From: Clostridiales bacterium
Lineage (GTDB): Bacteria; Bacillota; DSM-16504; Desulfitibacterales; JAICDB01
DNA: 64,000 bases
Assembly: GCA_020063565.1 (NCBI GenBank)
Contig: JAICDB010000002.1
Coordinates: 1 to 64,000 of the forward strand
Direction of reading: 5' to 3'
In this document: in pieces, positions 7,461-16,635 of the stretch
How positions within the stretch are numbered: the first letter of the stretch is position 1
How the letters are laid out: every line of letters starts with the position of its first letter
Position numbers and translations under genes: made by a program
Notes under the pieces: model-generated
Seen by the model: only the letters and a program-made list of their open reading frames with translations
Told to the model about the DNA's origin: nothing
Database searches by the model: none

Positions 7461-9476
7461 GTGTATGGGGTAGCAATAGGAATAGACACTGGTGGTACTT
7501 ATACTGACGGTGTCATATTAAACCTTGAAACTCAGGAAGTTGTGAACAAAGCAAAAGCCAGAACTACCAGGGAAGATTTGACCATAGGAATCTCCGAATG
7601 TATCAATAACTTATCCCTACCCAACCCTAATGATGTAGGATTAGTTGCGCTCTCTACAACACTTGCGACAAATGCTATTGTCGAAGGAAAAGGTTGTGAA
7701 GTTGGAGTAATACTGATTGGCCATGACCCCATCAAAGAGCTTCCTGTAAAAAATTACGTTTCAGTGAGCGGGGGACATAATATTAAGGGTAAGCCTGTAC
7801 AAAAATTGGATATAGAAGCTACTAAAAAAGCCTTGAAGAGTTTTGAAGGCAAAGTTGATGCCATTGCTATTTCAGGCTTTTTAAGTATTCGTAATCCTGA
7901 ACATGAATTAAAAGTTAAAGAACTTGTACACGAAATACTCGGCTTGCCTGTTGTTTGTGCGCATCAGTTGACAACTTCGCTGGGATTCCATGAGAGAACC
8001 GTTACGGCAGCTTTAAACGCCAGATTAATTCCCATTATTACTGAGCTGATCCAATCGGTGAAGCAGGTGCTGCTACAAAAAGGAATAAATGCCCCCATTA
8101 TGATAGTAAAAGGTGATGGAAGCTTAATGGGTGAAGAGGTGGCAGTAGAGAAACCAATAGAGACAATACTGTCGGGGCCTGCTGCCAGTATTGTTGGCGC
8201 TACTTTTCTTACAACAATAGAAGATGCCATTGTTCTTGACATGGGTGGGACCACTACAGATATAGCCATGTTAAAAAAAGGAATTCCAAAGGTGAATTCT
8301 GAAGGCGCTTCCGTTGGAGGATGGCTTACACGGGTTGAAGCTGCTGAAGTATATACCTATGGAGTTGGTGGTGATAGTTATCTACAAATAGATCCTAAGG
8401 ATAAAAAGTTGGTAATTGGTCCCAGGCGTGTCTGGCCTTTGTGTTATGTAATTTCAAAATATCCATATTTGAAGCAGGAACTCTTTCAAGCCAAAAAGAT
8501 AATCTTAGATTTACTTAACAACCAAAAAAGTGACTGCTTTATTTATTTAAAGGAACCTAATGGGAATGGTAGCCAGTTAAGTTCAAAAGAAAGGGAAATT
8601 TTAGACTTACTAAAAGATGGTCCGCATTCCATTTTATATCTGTCTAAAAAAATAGGCACAGACCCGAATTTCCTGCCAGTTGAAAGACTTGAAAATCTAG
8701 GCGCTATTGCACGTATTTCAGTTACCCCGACAGATATTCTGCACGTTGCAAAAGATTATAACCTGTGGAGTAAGGAAGGCGCATCGCTGGGGGTTCAATT
8801 ACTGGCGGATCAAATGGGTATGAGTGAAAAGGAATTTGCCAAGATGGCCATGGATGAAATTGTTAATAAGATTGCACTAGCAATTTTGCAATCTCTTGTC
8901 AATATTGAAGGTAAAAACTGCCGGATAGAAAAGGATTATGGCTGCAATATATTCCTTGATAAAGTACTGGGGCGCGGTAAGAGACATACTTTCAATTGCT
9001 CGGTTGAATTACCGAACCCTATTGTTGCCATTGGAGCGCCGGTCCAAGCATATTTGCCAAAGGTTGCTGAAAAGTTAAATGCACACCTTATAATACCTTC
9101 TAACTCAGAAGTGGCAAATGCTGTTGGAGCAGCAACAGGTAAAGTTGTACAAACAGCTCAGGTTTTAATAAAGCCTGGTTCGGAAGGTGGATTTATTGTT
9201 CACTTGCCGTGGGAACGTAAATCCTTTATGGAGTTAGAAGAGGCCACTAAATTTGCAATGGAGTCTTCAAGGGAATGGGTTAGGAAAAGCGCCTTGCGTG
9301 CAGGCGCCAGTGATCCTAATGTAATGGTGGAAAAAGAGGACGTTTACTCAAAAACTGCTACCTCATGGAGTGATGAAGTTTACGTGGAAACCAGGATTAC
9401 TGCCACTGCCGTTGGAAAACCTAAGTGGTCATATGACATGCCTGGTAAAACTAATAAAGTTTTTGTATTAGACTAA
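7461..9476 (+). CDS. Hydantoinase/oxoprolinase-family (HyuA-like) ASKHA protein
   Basis: 671 residues from a GTG at 7461 (GGGAAGGGGA upstream). The N-terminus GVAIGIDTGGTYTDGVILN is the phosphate-1 loop of the ASKHA fold used by HyuA/oxoprolinase proteins; LDMGGTTTDIAML (about residue 262) is the second nucleotide loop. Around residues 370-440 there is an inserted segment (EREILDLLKDGPHSILYLSKK) that reads like a small winged-helix-like module. Such genes often sit next to corrinoid methyltransferase genes, where their job is unproven; ATP-driven activation or substrate opening are possibilities. It lies between the corrinoid protein and the MtgA-like gene in the same direction. Confidence 0.8.
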   Translation: MYGVAIGIDTGGTYTDGVILNLETQEVVNKAKARTTREDLTIGISECINNLSLPNPNDVGLVALSTTLATNAIVEGKGCEVGVILIGHDPIKELPVKNYVSVSGGHNIKGKPVQKLDIEATKKALKSFEGKVDAIAISGFLSIRNPEHELKVKELVHEILGLPVVCAHQLTTSLGFHERTVTAALNARLIPIITELIQSVKQVLLQKGINAPIMIVKGDGSLMGEEVAVEKPIETILSGPAASIVGATFLTTIEDAIVLDMGGTTTDIAMLKKGIPKVNSEGASVGGWLTRVEAAEVYTYGVGGDSYLQIDPKDKKLVIGPRRVWPLCYVISKYPYLKQELFQAKKIILDLLNNQKSDCFIYLKEPNGNGSQLSSKEREILDLLKDGPHSILYLSKKIGTDPNFLPVERLENLGAIARISVTPTDILHVAKDYNLWSKEGASLGVQLLADQMGMSEKEFAKMAMDEIVNKIALAILQSLVNIEGKNCRIEKDYGCNIFLDKVLGRGKRHTFNCSVELPNPIVAIGAPVQAYLPKVAEKLNAHLIIPSNSEVANAVGAATGKVVQTAQVLIKPGSEGGFIVHLPWERKSFMELEEATKFAMESSREWVRKSALRAGASDPNVMVEKEDVYSKTATSWSDEVYVETRITATAVGKPKWSYDMPGKTNKVFVLD

Positions 9477-9497
9477 TTTAAGAAAGGGAGGAAAAAT

Positions 9498-10304
9498 ATG
9501 TCCATTTTAATTGTTGGTGAATTAATTAATACTAGTCGTAAAGCAATTAAGCCTGCAGTTGAAAATAAGGACGCTGAGGCAATTAAAAAGGTAGCAAAGG
9601 ATCAGGATGAAGCAGGCGCCCATTATATTGATGTAAACTGCGGAACTCAAGTCTTCAATGAAGAAGAAACTATGAAGTGGCTAGTGGATACAGTACAAGA
9701 AGCAACTAAAAAACCTTTATGTATTGACAGCCCAAATCCTAAAGCTATTGAAGTTGGTTTGGAAAACCACAAAAATGGTCAACCAATGATCAACTCAATT
9801 ACTGACGAAAAGGAAAGATATGAAACCATTTTACCACTTGTATTAAAATATAAAGCGAAAGTAATTGCCCTCTGTATGGATGACACTGGAATGCCTGAAA
9901 CTGCTGATGACAGAATTAAAGTAGTTGACAGCCTTGTTCCAAAACTCCTTGACGCTGGTGTACCTGCTGATGACATTTACCTCGATCCATTGGTAAAACC
10001 GGTTAGTACCGGTGATACTGCCGGATTAGAAGTTTTAGATACAGTTAAGTATATTAAGGAAAAATATCCTGAAGTACACTGCACATGCGGAATGAGTAAT
10101 ATCTCCTACGGTCTGCCAAACAGAAAAGTATTGAACTGGGTATTCATGATTCAAACTATGACTGTCGGAATGGATTCCTATATCTTTAACCCACTAGATA
10201 AGAACCTTATGGGACTTCTTTATGCTTCGCAGGCAACTCTAGGTATGGATCAGTTCTGTATGCAGTACTTAACTGCCCACAGAAACGGACTATATGAAGA
10301 ATAA
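9498..10304 (+). CDS. Methyl-corrinoid:tetrahydrofolate methyltransferase (MtgA/AcsE-like)
   Basis: 268 residues forming a pterin-binding (DHPS-like) TIM barrel. Visible motifs are VGELINTSR at the N-terminus, DEAGAHYIDVNCGT, PLCIDSPNPKAIE, INSITDEKERYE, YLDPLVKPVSTG and CGMSNISYGLPNR. Length and motifs match AcsE and MtgA, which move methyl groups between corrinoid proteins and tetrahydrofolate. In this setting it probably transfers methyl from the corrinoid protein to THF, feeding the Wood-Ljungdahl or a reversed C1 pathway. The ribosome binding site is AAAGGGAGG. It ends the first catabolic operon; a hairpin terminator follows at 10342. Confidence 0.88.
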   Translation: MSILIVGELINTSRKAIKPAVENKDAEAIKKVAKDQDEAGAHYIDVNCGTQVFNEEETMKWLVDTVQEATKKPLCIDSPNPKAIEVGLENHKNGQPMINSITDEKERYETILPLVLKYKAKVIALCMDDTGMPETADDRIKVVDSLVPKLLDAGVPADDIYLDPLVKPVSTGDTAGLEVLDTVKYIKEKYPEVHCTCGMSNISYGLPNRKVLNWVFMIQTMTVGMDSYIFNPLDKNLMGLLYASQATLGMDQFCMQYLTAHRNGLYEE

Positions 10305-10341
10305 AATCTTAAATTAATGTTTTTCGAATTTCCTCTTTACT

Positions 10342-10398
10342 CGGTGACCCGGTAACTACAAGGTGTACTTACCTTTAGGTACGGGTTGCCGTCTTTTT
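10342..10398 (+). terminator. Hairpin terminator after the MtgA-like gene
   Basis: CGGTGACCCGGTA pairs with TACGGGTTGCCG (with G-U pairs), an inner stem AAGGT/ACCTT sits in the loop, and TCTTTTT follows. Confidence 0.7.
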
Positions 10399-10423
10399 AC
10401 TCCATGAAAATTTTCTGAAAATC

Positions 10424-10452
10424 TTGACAAAAACTAATAAATCTAGCATTAT
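10424..10452 (+). promoter_or_regulatory. Possible sigma-A promoter for the RACo-type gene
   Basis: TTGACA (10424-10429), 17 nt, then CATTAT (10447-10452). The -35 is perfect and the -10 weak; the leader would be about 170 nt. 10399-10625 is otherwise AT-rich with no gene. Confidence 0.35.
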
Positions 10453-10625
10453 ATAATACAAAGGTTATAATGTGATACTAGTATACCATAATAATTTTTT
10501 AAAATTTTAAAAAATTGTTAATATCATATTTTTTAATATATAATAGATTCTCTAAATAGTACTTTAGTAATATTTCTAGTTATAATGTCAACAAAGATAT
10601 TAGCAAAATAGGGGAGTGTTTTACT

Positions 10626-12461
10626 ATGGGAAAAACCACACTACTTGTCAAACCTTCTAACGAAAAAATTTCTGTAAACAAGGGAAGTAACTTGTTGGAT
10701 GTTTTGAATCAATCCAATATCTATGTAGAAGGTGCTTGTGGGGGAAGAGGTACTTGCGGTAAATGTAAAGTAAAGGTATTGCGGGGTGAAGTGGCTCCTA
10801 GCGAAAGCGATCTAAAAAAAATCACTAAAGAGGAAATTGAGTTAGGCTATCGCCTGGCTTGTAGAGTGGAAATAAATGATGACCTAACAATAGAAGTTCC
10901 CGGGCAAGCTAAAGAAGACTCGAGAAAAAGTGATATTAGCAGTACTGTAGGTCTAGAGGCAGTTACTTCTTTTAAAAAAGAATACGTTGAATTGCCTCAG
11001 CCTGTTTTGAAAGACCAAATTGGTGACTTTGAAAGGATCAAAAGACATGTTCCAGAAGGAGAAAACTTTACAATCTCTTTAAATGCTTTACGAAAGCTTC
11101 CCGGTGTACTGAGGAGTTCTAAATTTAAAATCACATATACTTCTTATAAAAATCGGATTATTGATGTAGAAGAAGGGGATACCACTGGAAAGTTATACGG
11201 TATTGCCTTTGATATAGGTACAACTACAATTGTTGGTACTCTTCTGGATATGGTGACAGGTAAAGCGCTTGCAGTTTCTTCAACAGGAAACCCGCAGCGT
11301 TCTTATGGAGCTGATGTAATTTCTCGTATAACATTTAGCTCTGAAAAAGATGGACTGAAGATTTTAAGAGAAAAAGTTCTCCAGGGTATGAACGAAATCT
11401 GTAAAGAGCTATGTAAAAAAGCGGGTATAAGTTCCCAAAACATTTACCACATAACTACTGTAGGGAATACTACCATGCATCATTTATTCTTGGGGGTTGA
11501 CCCTACTTACCTGGCACGCTCGCCTTATATACCAACCTTCCAAGAAGCTCAGACACTTACTGCTGCTGAAGCAGGACTTGAGGCAAATCCCGATGCCTGT
11601 GTGTATATGGTTCCAAATATTGCAGGGTATGTAGGAGCTGATACGGTTGGGGTTGTCTTAGACAGTCATTTGGAAAAAAGTTCTCAAATTAAACTGGCAA
11701 TAGATATTGGTACTAATGGAGAAGTTTTACTTGGTTCTAAGGATAAGCTTTTGGCTTGTTCCACTGCGGCGGGGCCGGCCTTTGAAGGTGCTCAAATAAA
11801 ATACGGCATGCGGGCTGCGGAAGGTGCCATAGAAAGGGTAAAAATTACAACTGATTGTGAGATTGCAACAATAGGCAATAAGCCTGCAGTGGGAATTTGC
11901 GGCTCAGGATTATTAGATGCCGTTGCTCAACTGGTAAAGGCGGGAATTATAGATTCCAGAGGGCGTATTTTACCTCCCGATGAGATAGAGGGAATTTCAC
12001 CTCAATTGGCTGCCAGAATAATTGCAGGCGAAAATGGCTACGATTTTATACTGGCTACTGAGGAGGAAAGCGGTATCAATAGCCCTGTTGTGCTTACACA
12101 AAAGGATGTAAGAGAAGTTCAGCTGGCTAAAGGAGCTATTTACGCTGGAATTAAAGTAATGGAAAAGAATCTTGGAATAACAGATGATGATCTCGCGGAA
12201 ATAATACTTGCAGGGGCTTTTGGTAGTTATATAGATAAAGAAAGCGCTGTAACCATAGGCTTAATACCTGCTATAGATTTAGAGAAGATAAAATCTATAG
12301 GAAATGCTGCCGGTAGAGGTTCGCAGATGGCGCTCTTGTCCGATACAGAAAAAGAAAGGGCAAATGTTATATCTAGACAGGTTGAGTATATTGAATTGTC
12401 TACCAACCAGGATTTCCAGCAGGAGTTTATGTTTGCTATGAATTTTCCTTCTCCTCAATAA
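10626..12461 (+). CDS. Reductive activator of corrinoid proteins (RACo/RamA-like functional class, ASKHA plus 2Fe-2S)
   Basis: 611 residues. The N-terminal plant-type 2Fe-2S ferredoxin domain has Cys38, Cys44, Cys47 and Cys79 (CGGRGTCGKCKVKV ... LACRV). The rest is the DUF4445 ASKHA domain: IAFDIGTTTIVGTLLDMVTG, TTVGNTTMHHLFLG, LAIDIGTNGEVLLG and ILAGAFGSYIDKESA. RACo proteins use ATP to drive electron transfer that reduces inactive Co(II) corrinoid to Co(I). Here it would serve the nearby methyltransferase corrinoid proteins. It has its own leader and stands between the MtgA-like gene and the BCCT transporter. Length is normal for the family. Confidence 0.9.
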   Translation: MGKTTLLVKPSNEKISVNKGSNLLDVLNQSNIYVEGACGGRGTCGKCKVKVLRGEVAPSESDLKKITKEEIELGYRLACRVEINDDLTIEVPGQAKEDSRKSDISSTVGLEAVTSFKKEYVELPQPVLKDQIGDFERIKRHVPEGENFTISLNALRKLPGVLRSSKFKITYTSYKNRIIDVEEGDTTGKLYGIAFDIGTTTIVGTLLDMVTGKALAVSSTGNPQRSYGADVISRITFSSEKDGLKILREKVLQGMNEICKELCKKAGISSQNIYHITTVGNTTMHHLFLGVDPTYLARSPYIPTFQEAQTLTAAEAGLEANPDACVYMVPNIAGYVGADTVGVVLDSHLEKSSQIKLAIDIGTNGEVLLGSKDKLLACSTAAGPAFEGAQIKYGMRAAEGAIERVKITTDCEIATIGNKPAVGICGSGLLDAVAQLVKAGIIDSRGRILPPDEIEGISPQLAARIIAGENGYDFILATEEESGINSPVVLTQKDVREVQLAKGAIYAGIKVMEKNLGITDDDLAEIILAGAFGSYIDKESAVTIGLIPAIDLEKIKSIGNAAGRGSQMALLSDTEKERANVISRQVEYIELSTNQDFQQEFMFAMNFPSPQ

Positions 12462-12497
12462 AAATACTGTAAGTGCATTACAACCTTATAAGTAAAA

Positions 12498-12541
12498 ATT
12501 TCCCCCGCAACTTAAAAAGATAGAAAGTAGGCGGGGGAAAT
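12498..12541. other. Strong hairpin downstream of the RACo-type gene
   Basis: ATTTCCCCCGC / GCGGGGGAAAT is a perfect 11-bp stem with a 22-nt loop. No T-run follows on the plus strand, whereas the minus strand has TTTTTACTT. It may protect or terminate the RACo transcript. 12542-12713 carries the leader of the next gene. Confidence 0.55.
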
Positions 12542-12713
12542 ATCCCCAAATATTAGCTTGTCAACTTTTTTCTGAAAGTTTTGTAATTAGGTTAAATATA
12601 AACTAAAAAAGGAGGTGTTTTACAGGTAAACTAATTAAAGAAAAGAAAGAAAAGAGTAGGAAAATGTTATGTTGTGTTTGTAAATTTTAAGGAGAAAGGA
12701 AGGGGTTTGTGAG

Positions 12714-14288
12714 ATGTCATTTCTGAAGAAGGTAGATAAGAGTATCTTTTATATTTCTGCGGTTATTTGTGTGATTTTTGTACTGTGGACTATAGCGTTA
12801 CCTGATAGTGCAAGTAAGGCTTTCAATGCTTGTTTGAGCTTTTTAACAGGCAATTTCGGTTGGAGTTACCTCATATCGGTTTCAATTTTTCTGGTATTTT
12901 GCTTGGTGGTAGCATTCAGCAGGTTTGGCAAAATTAAACTGGGTAAAGATGATGACGTACCTGAATATTCTACAAGCAGCTGGTTTGCAATGCTTTTTAG
13001 TGCGGGTATGGGCATTGGGCTCGTCTTCTGGAGTATTGCCGAGCCGATGTATCACTTGGGAGGCCCTCCTTTTGGAGAACCAAATTCCATAGAAGGTGCA
13101 AGGGTTGCCATGAGAACCACCTTCTATCACTGGGGATTACACCCCTGGGCCGTCTTTGCGGTTGTAGGTTTGGCGCTGGCCTATTTCCAGTTTAGAAAGG
13201 GATACCCTGCATTGATTAGTTCGGCTTTTGTCCCCGTGCTTGGTGAAGAAGGGGTCAAGGGGCCGATTGGTAAGGCGATAGATATTCTTTCGGTATTTGC
13301 AACAATCTTTGGCGTGGCAACTTCTTTAGGTTTAGGGGCGCTGCAGATAAATTCCGGTTTAAATTCTCTCTATGGAGTACCAAATGAAACCTTTATGACA
13401 GTTATCATAATTGCCGTTGTTACGGCGTTGTTTACTATCTCGGCGGTAACGGGTATTCAAAGAGGAATTCGTATTTTAAGTAATGTTAACATGACTTTAG
13501 CTTTTCTCTTGATGCTATTTTTGTTACTTGCTGGTCCTACAGTATTTTTGCTTAATATATTTAGCGATACTATAGGAAATTATTTACAAAATATAGTCTG
13601 GTTAAGTTTCTTTACCGATCCGTATGGTTCCGTTGCAGAGCATACGGGCTATGACTGGCTCGGGGCATGGACCGTTTTTTACTGGGCATGGTGGATTGCC
13701 TGGGGACCATTTGTAGGCGGATTTATCGCTCGTATTTCCAAGGGTCGTACAGTTAGGGAGTTCATACTTGGAGTTTTGTTTGCACCTACTTTGCTGAGTT
13801 TTATCTGGCTGACAATTTTCGGTGGAGCTGCCATTCATATAGACCTCTTTGGAGCGGGAGGAATTGCTGAGGCGGTCGGTAAAGACGTAACTACGGCACT
13901 CTTTGTTACGCTGCAGAACTTCCCGCTGGGGTCACTTACTGCATTAGTGGCCACTATTTTAATATCAACATTTTTTATTACCTCTGCCGACTCGGCGACG
14001 TTTGTTGTGGGTATGTTAACTTCCGGTGGAGATTTGGAGCCGGGAGCAGACCTCAAGGTATTCTGGGGAGTTATTGAAGGAGCTGTAGCAGCAGTTTTAT
14101 TGATTACAGGAGGCTTGAAAGCTCTTCAAACTGCATCCATTGCAGCTGCATTCCCCTTTATGATAGTAATGCTCTTCATGATTTATTCAATTTATAAGGC
14201 ATTTATACAGGAAACGGAAGTACCTATGCTGGGGGATAAATCAAAAATAGCTCCTTCGCAAGGAGAAGGAGAAGCTTCAAGTGCATAA
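12714..14288 (+). CDS. BCCT-family betaine/choline/carnitine transporter
   Basis: 524 residues with about 12 membrane segments. The family signatures are clear: SAGMGIGLVFWSIAEPMYHLGGPP near residue 95, and the Trp-rich segment YWAWWIAWGPFVGGFIARISKGRTVREF near residue 325. BCCT carriers import trimethylammonium compounds such as glycine betaine, choline or carnitine. Next to MttB-family methyltransferases, the likely role is uptake of a methylated amine as carbon and energy source rather than osmoprotection. The C-terminus is short and charged, without the long osmosensing tail of BetP. The ribosome binding region is AAGGAGAAAGGAAGGGG. A terminator follows at 14319. Confidence 0.93.
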   Translation: MSFLKKVDKSIFYISAVICVIFVLWTIALPDSASKAFNACLSFLTGNFGWSYLISVSIFLVFCLVVAFSRFGKIKLGKDDDVPEYSTSSWFAMLFSAGMGIGLVFWSIAEPMYHLGGPPFGEPNSIEGARVAMRTTFYHWGLHPWAVFAVVGLALAYFQFRKGYPALISSAFVPVLGEEGVKGPIGKAIDILSVFATIFGVATSLGLGALQINSGLNSLYGVPNETFMTVIIIAVVTALFTISAVTGIQRGIRILSNVNMTLAFLLMLFLLLAGPTVFLLNIFSDTIGNYLQNIVWLSFFTDPYGSVAEHTGYDWLGAWTVFYWAWWIAWGPFVGGFIARISKGRTVREFILGVLFAPTLLSFIWLTIFGGAAIHIDLFGAGGIAEAVGKDVTTALFVTLQNFPLGSLTALVATILISTFFITSADSATFVVGMLTSGGDLEPGADLKVFWGVIEGAVAAVLLITGGLKALQTASIAAAFPFMIVMLFMIYSIYKAFIQETEVPMLGDKSKIAPSQGEGEASSA

Positions 14289-14318
14289 ATCGCTATAGCT
14301 AAATTAATAAATATTTAC

Positions 14319-14346
14319 AAAAGGGGTGGGAAGCTGCCCCTTTTTT
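14319..14346 (+). terminator. Rho-independent terminator
   Basis: AAAAGGGG / CCCCTTTT stem followed by a T-run, just after the BCCT gene. Confidence 0.8.
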
Positions 14347-14469
14347 CTATAACGTTGCTGACTAAACTTTTTCAATTAAAAAGAGGATATTGCCTGGTGT
14401 TAACAGAAAAAAGTAACTACCAATCAAGCGTGTTTTTGTAAAAAATCCTATTCCGGGGGTGGTTACCAG

Positions 14470-16263
14470 GTGGCAAAATATATTGAAACTTTAGAGCTGG
14501 GAAGGGCTTTTTTTGAAAATACGGAGCAGGGAATAATTTTGCTTGACTTGGAAGATACAGTTCTGGAAATCAACCGGGCTGCTCAGGAAATGTTTGGTAT
14601 AGAAAAAGCCATCTCCGGGCAGCAGCTTAGAGAAATTTTTCCTTTTATGTATGAGAAGGATAAAAAGCAAATTGAAGAAGGGGTCTTCACTTGCAAGAAT
14701 GATTACAAAAAAACATATAAAATAAAGTGTCGGCAAGTGCGACTGGGTGAAACCGGACTTCTCAAAATACTGTATATTACCGATTTGACGGCAATTTCCG
14801 AATTGCAGTGCAAATTGCGAAATGTTACGAGTGAAAGGGATAAAATCAGAAATATTATTGAGTCCATAGATGAAGCGGTTATTGTATGTGATAAGGATGG
14901 CATCGTTTTTCTGCTTAACAGGGCCTGTGAAAAACTTAATGATTTTTCTAGAGAACAGGTAATCGGTAAAAGTGTCAAGGAAGTTTATAACCTGACGGAA
15001 GAAACAAGTTATATGTTAAGGGCTATAAAGGAAAAAAAACCTATACTTGACGTTTACCAGAACTATACCACCTTGCTGGGGAAAAATATGAATATTATGT
15101 GCAGCAACGTGCCCCTCTTTTCGGGAGGAAAAGTTGTAGGCGCCGTCTCTGTCATGAAATCGTATTACCGTGCTGAAAAACTTACCCAAAAAATAATGGA
15201 ACTGCAGGAGCAACTTTTTAACAACAGAAAAAGACATAGAGGAAATGAAAGTTCAAATAATTGTGAGTACCGTTTTAAAGACATTGTTGGAGTTAATTCC
15301 AAGCTTAAACAGGCTATTAGCTGGAGTAAAAAAGCCGCCTTAACCTCTTCTCCCATTTTGATTTATGGAGAAACGGGAACTGGAAAAGAGCTTTTTGCCC
15401 AGAGCATCCACAACAGCAGCCACCGCAAAGAAGGGCCGTTTCTTGCAGTTAACTGTGCTGCGATACCGGGAAATCTCTTGGAAGGTATTTTATTTGGTAC
15501 CGAAAAAGGAGCATTTACAGGAGCGGTTGACAGGCCCGGACTATTTGAACAAGCTTCAGGAGGGACTTTGTTTTTGGATGAGTTAAATAGTATGGCGCTT
15601 GACCTTCAGGCCAAACTCTTAAGGGTCTTGCAGCAAAATACCATCCGCAGGGTTGGGGGTATGACTGAGAAGCGTATTGATGTACGTATTATTAGCAGTA
15701 TGAATGAAAACCCGGCTGAAGCCATATCTGCAGGTAGGTTGAGGCAGGATTTGTATTATCGCTTAGGTGTTGTTTGCATTCACATACCACCTTTGCGGGA
15801 AAGGAAAGAAGATATTTCTCAACTTGTTGAAGAGTTTATTAAAAGGTACAATCAAAAACTAAATAGAAATGTTCAAGGTATTTCACCGAGCCTGGCCAAA
15901 GATTTTTTGAATTATAACTGGCCCGGAAATGTTAGAGAATTGCAGCATGCCCTAGAGTCAGCAATGAACATGGTGGAACCTCATGAAAACCTTTTAAAGG
16001 ATCATCATTTACCGCCCCATGTCTTAGAAAAAATAGAAAATAAGATTTCTGCTACTGATACAACTAAAGATATAAACGGAGATTATTATTCGGTAACTTG
16101 CAAAGACGGGATGGAACTGCAGGATATATTGCAAAATGTAGAATACCAGGTTATTAGTCGTACATTGCAGAAAAATAACGGTAACGTATCTAAAACAGCA
16201 AGGGAACTGGGGATAAGACGCCAGGGACTTCAATATCGCATGAAAAAATATAATATAAAATAG
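14470..16263 (+). CDS. Sigma-54-dependent transcriptional activator with two PAS domains
   Basis: 597 residues from a GTG at 14470 behind GGGGGTGG. PAS domains lie at about residues 5-115 and 125-240. A short linker leads to the AAA+ core, with Walker A GETGTGKELFAQS, the sigma-54 loop GAFTGA (near residue 347), Walker [13 protein letters not shown] and the arginine-rich RRVGGMTEKRIDVRIIS. A Fis-type helix-turn-helix (NVSKTARELGIRRQGLQYRMKKY) ends the protein. It should bind upstream sites and open a -24/-12 promoter. A consensus promoter is 230 bp downstream, before the MttB-like genes, so these are the obvious targets. The PAS ligand is unknown. Confidence 0.93.
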   Translation: MAKYIETLELGRAFFENTEQGIILLDLEDTVLEINRAAQEMFGIEKAISGQQLREIFPFMYEKDKKQIEEGVFTCKNDYKKTYKIKCRQVRLGETGLLKILYITDLTAISELQCKLRNVTSERDKIRNIIESIDEAVIVCDKDGIVFLLNRACEKLNDFSREQVIGKSVKEVYNLTEETSYMLRAIKEKKPILDVYQNYTTLLGKNMNIMCSNVPLFSGGKVVGAVSVMKSYYRAEKLTQKIMELQEQLFNNRKRHRGNESSNNCEYRFKDIVGVNSKLKQAISWSKKAALTSSPILIYGETGTGKELFAQSIHNSSHRKEGPFLAVNCAAIPGNLLEGILFGTEKGAFTGAVDRPGLFEQASGGTLFLDELNSMALDLQAKLLRVLQQNTIRRVGGMTEKRIDVRIISSMNENPAEAISAGRLRQDLYYRLGVVCIHIPPLRERKEDISQLVEEFIKRYNQKLNRNVQGISPSLAKDFLNYNWPGNVRELQHALESAMNMVEPHENLLKDHHLPPHVLEKIENKISATDTTKDINGDYYSVTCKDGMELQDILQNVEYQVISRTLQKNNGNVSKTARELGIRRQGLQYRMKKYNIK

Positions 16264-16321
16264 TCAAAATTGTTGTACTACAGAAAACTTTTGCAAAATG
16301 GTAAAATCCTGCGAAGATAGG

Positions 16322-16356
16322 TGCCTTATGAAAATGCAATGCCAAATCATAAGGCA
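16322..16356. promoter_or_regulatory. Inverted repeat, candidate enhancer site for the sigma-54 activator
   Basis: TGCCTTATGA (16322-16331) and TCATAAGGCA (16347-16356) are perfect 10-bp arms 15 nt apart, centred about 155 bp upstream of the -24 element: typical for an activator site. It could instead be the activator gene's terminator, but only ATATTTTC follows. Confidence 0.5.
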
Positions 16357-16491
16357 TATTTTCAGGAGAAAAACCAGGTACAATGTGCATTCTCACATGG
16401 CAGGTTATAAAAGTTATTAAATATATAAAAAAGAAGAATGGGAAAGTATTGCAATTGCACAAATTCAGAAAATTTTAACTTGGAAAAAGTG

Positions 16492-16507
16492 TGGCACGGA
16501 ACTTGCT
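16492..16507 (+). promoter_or_regulatory. Sigma-54 (-24/-12) promoter of the mttB-like operon
   Basis: TGGCAC-GGAAC-TTGCT matches the sigma-54 consensus TGGCAY-N5-TTGCW completely, with the GG and GC ten bases apart. It lies 128 bp before the first MttB-like gene and directly after the sigma-54 activator gene. Confidence 0.88.
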
Positions 16508-16635
16508 TTATAAATTGACAAATAAAAATAAACTTGAAACGAAAGGAGGCTTAGAGACATTTTCCCCTCGTTACAGCTCTAATTGTAAATTTTAAAAGAG
16601 ATAAAGAAATCACCCCGAAGAAAGGAGAGAGATTT

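Noticed and set aside
12616-12690. Lysine-rich mini-ORF before the BCCT gene
   Set aside because: GGAGGTG is present but no start codon follows in that frame; likely part of the leader.
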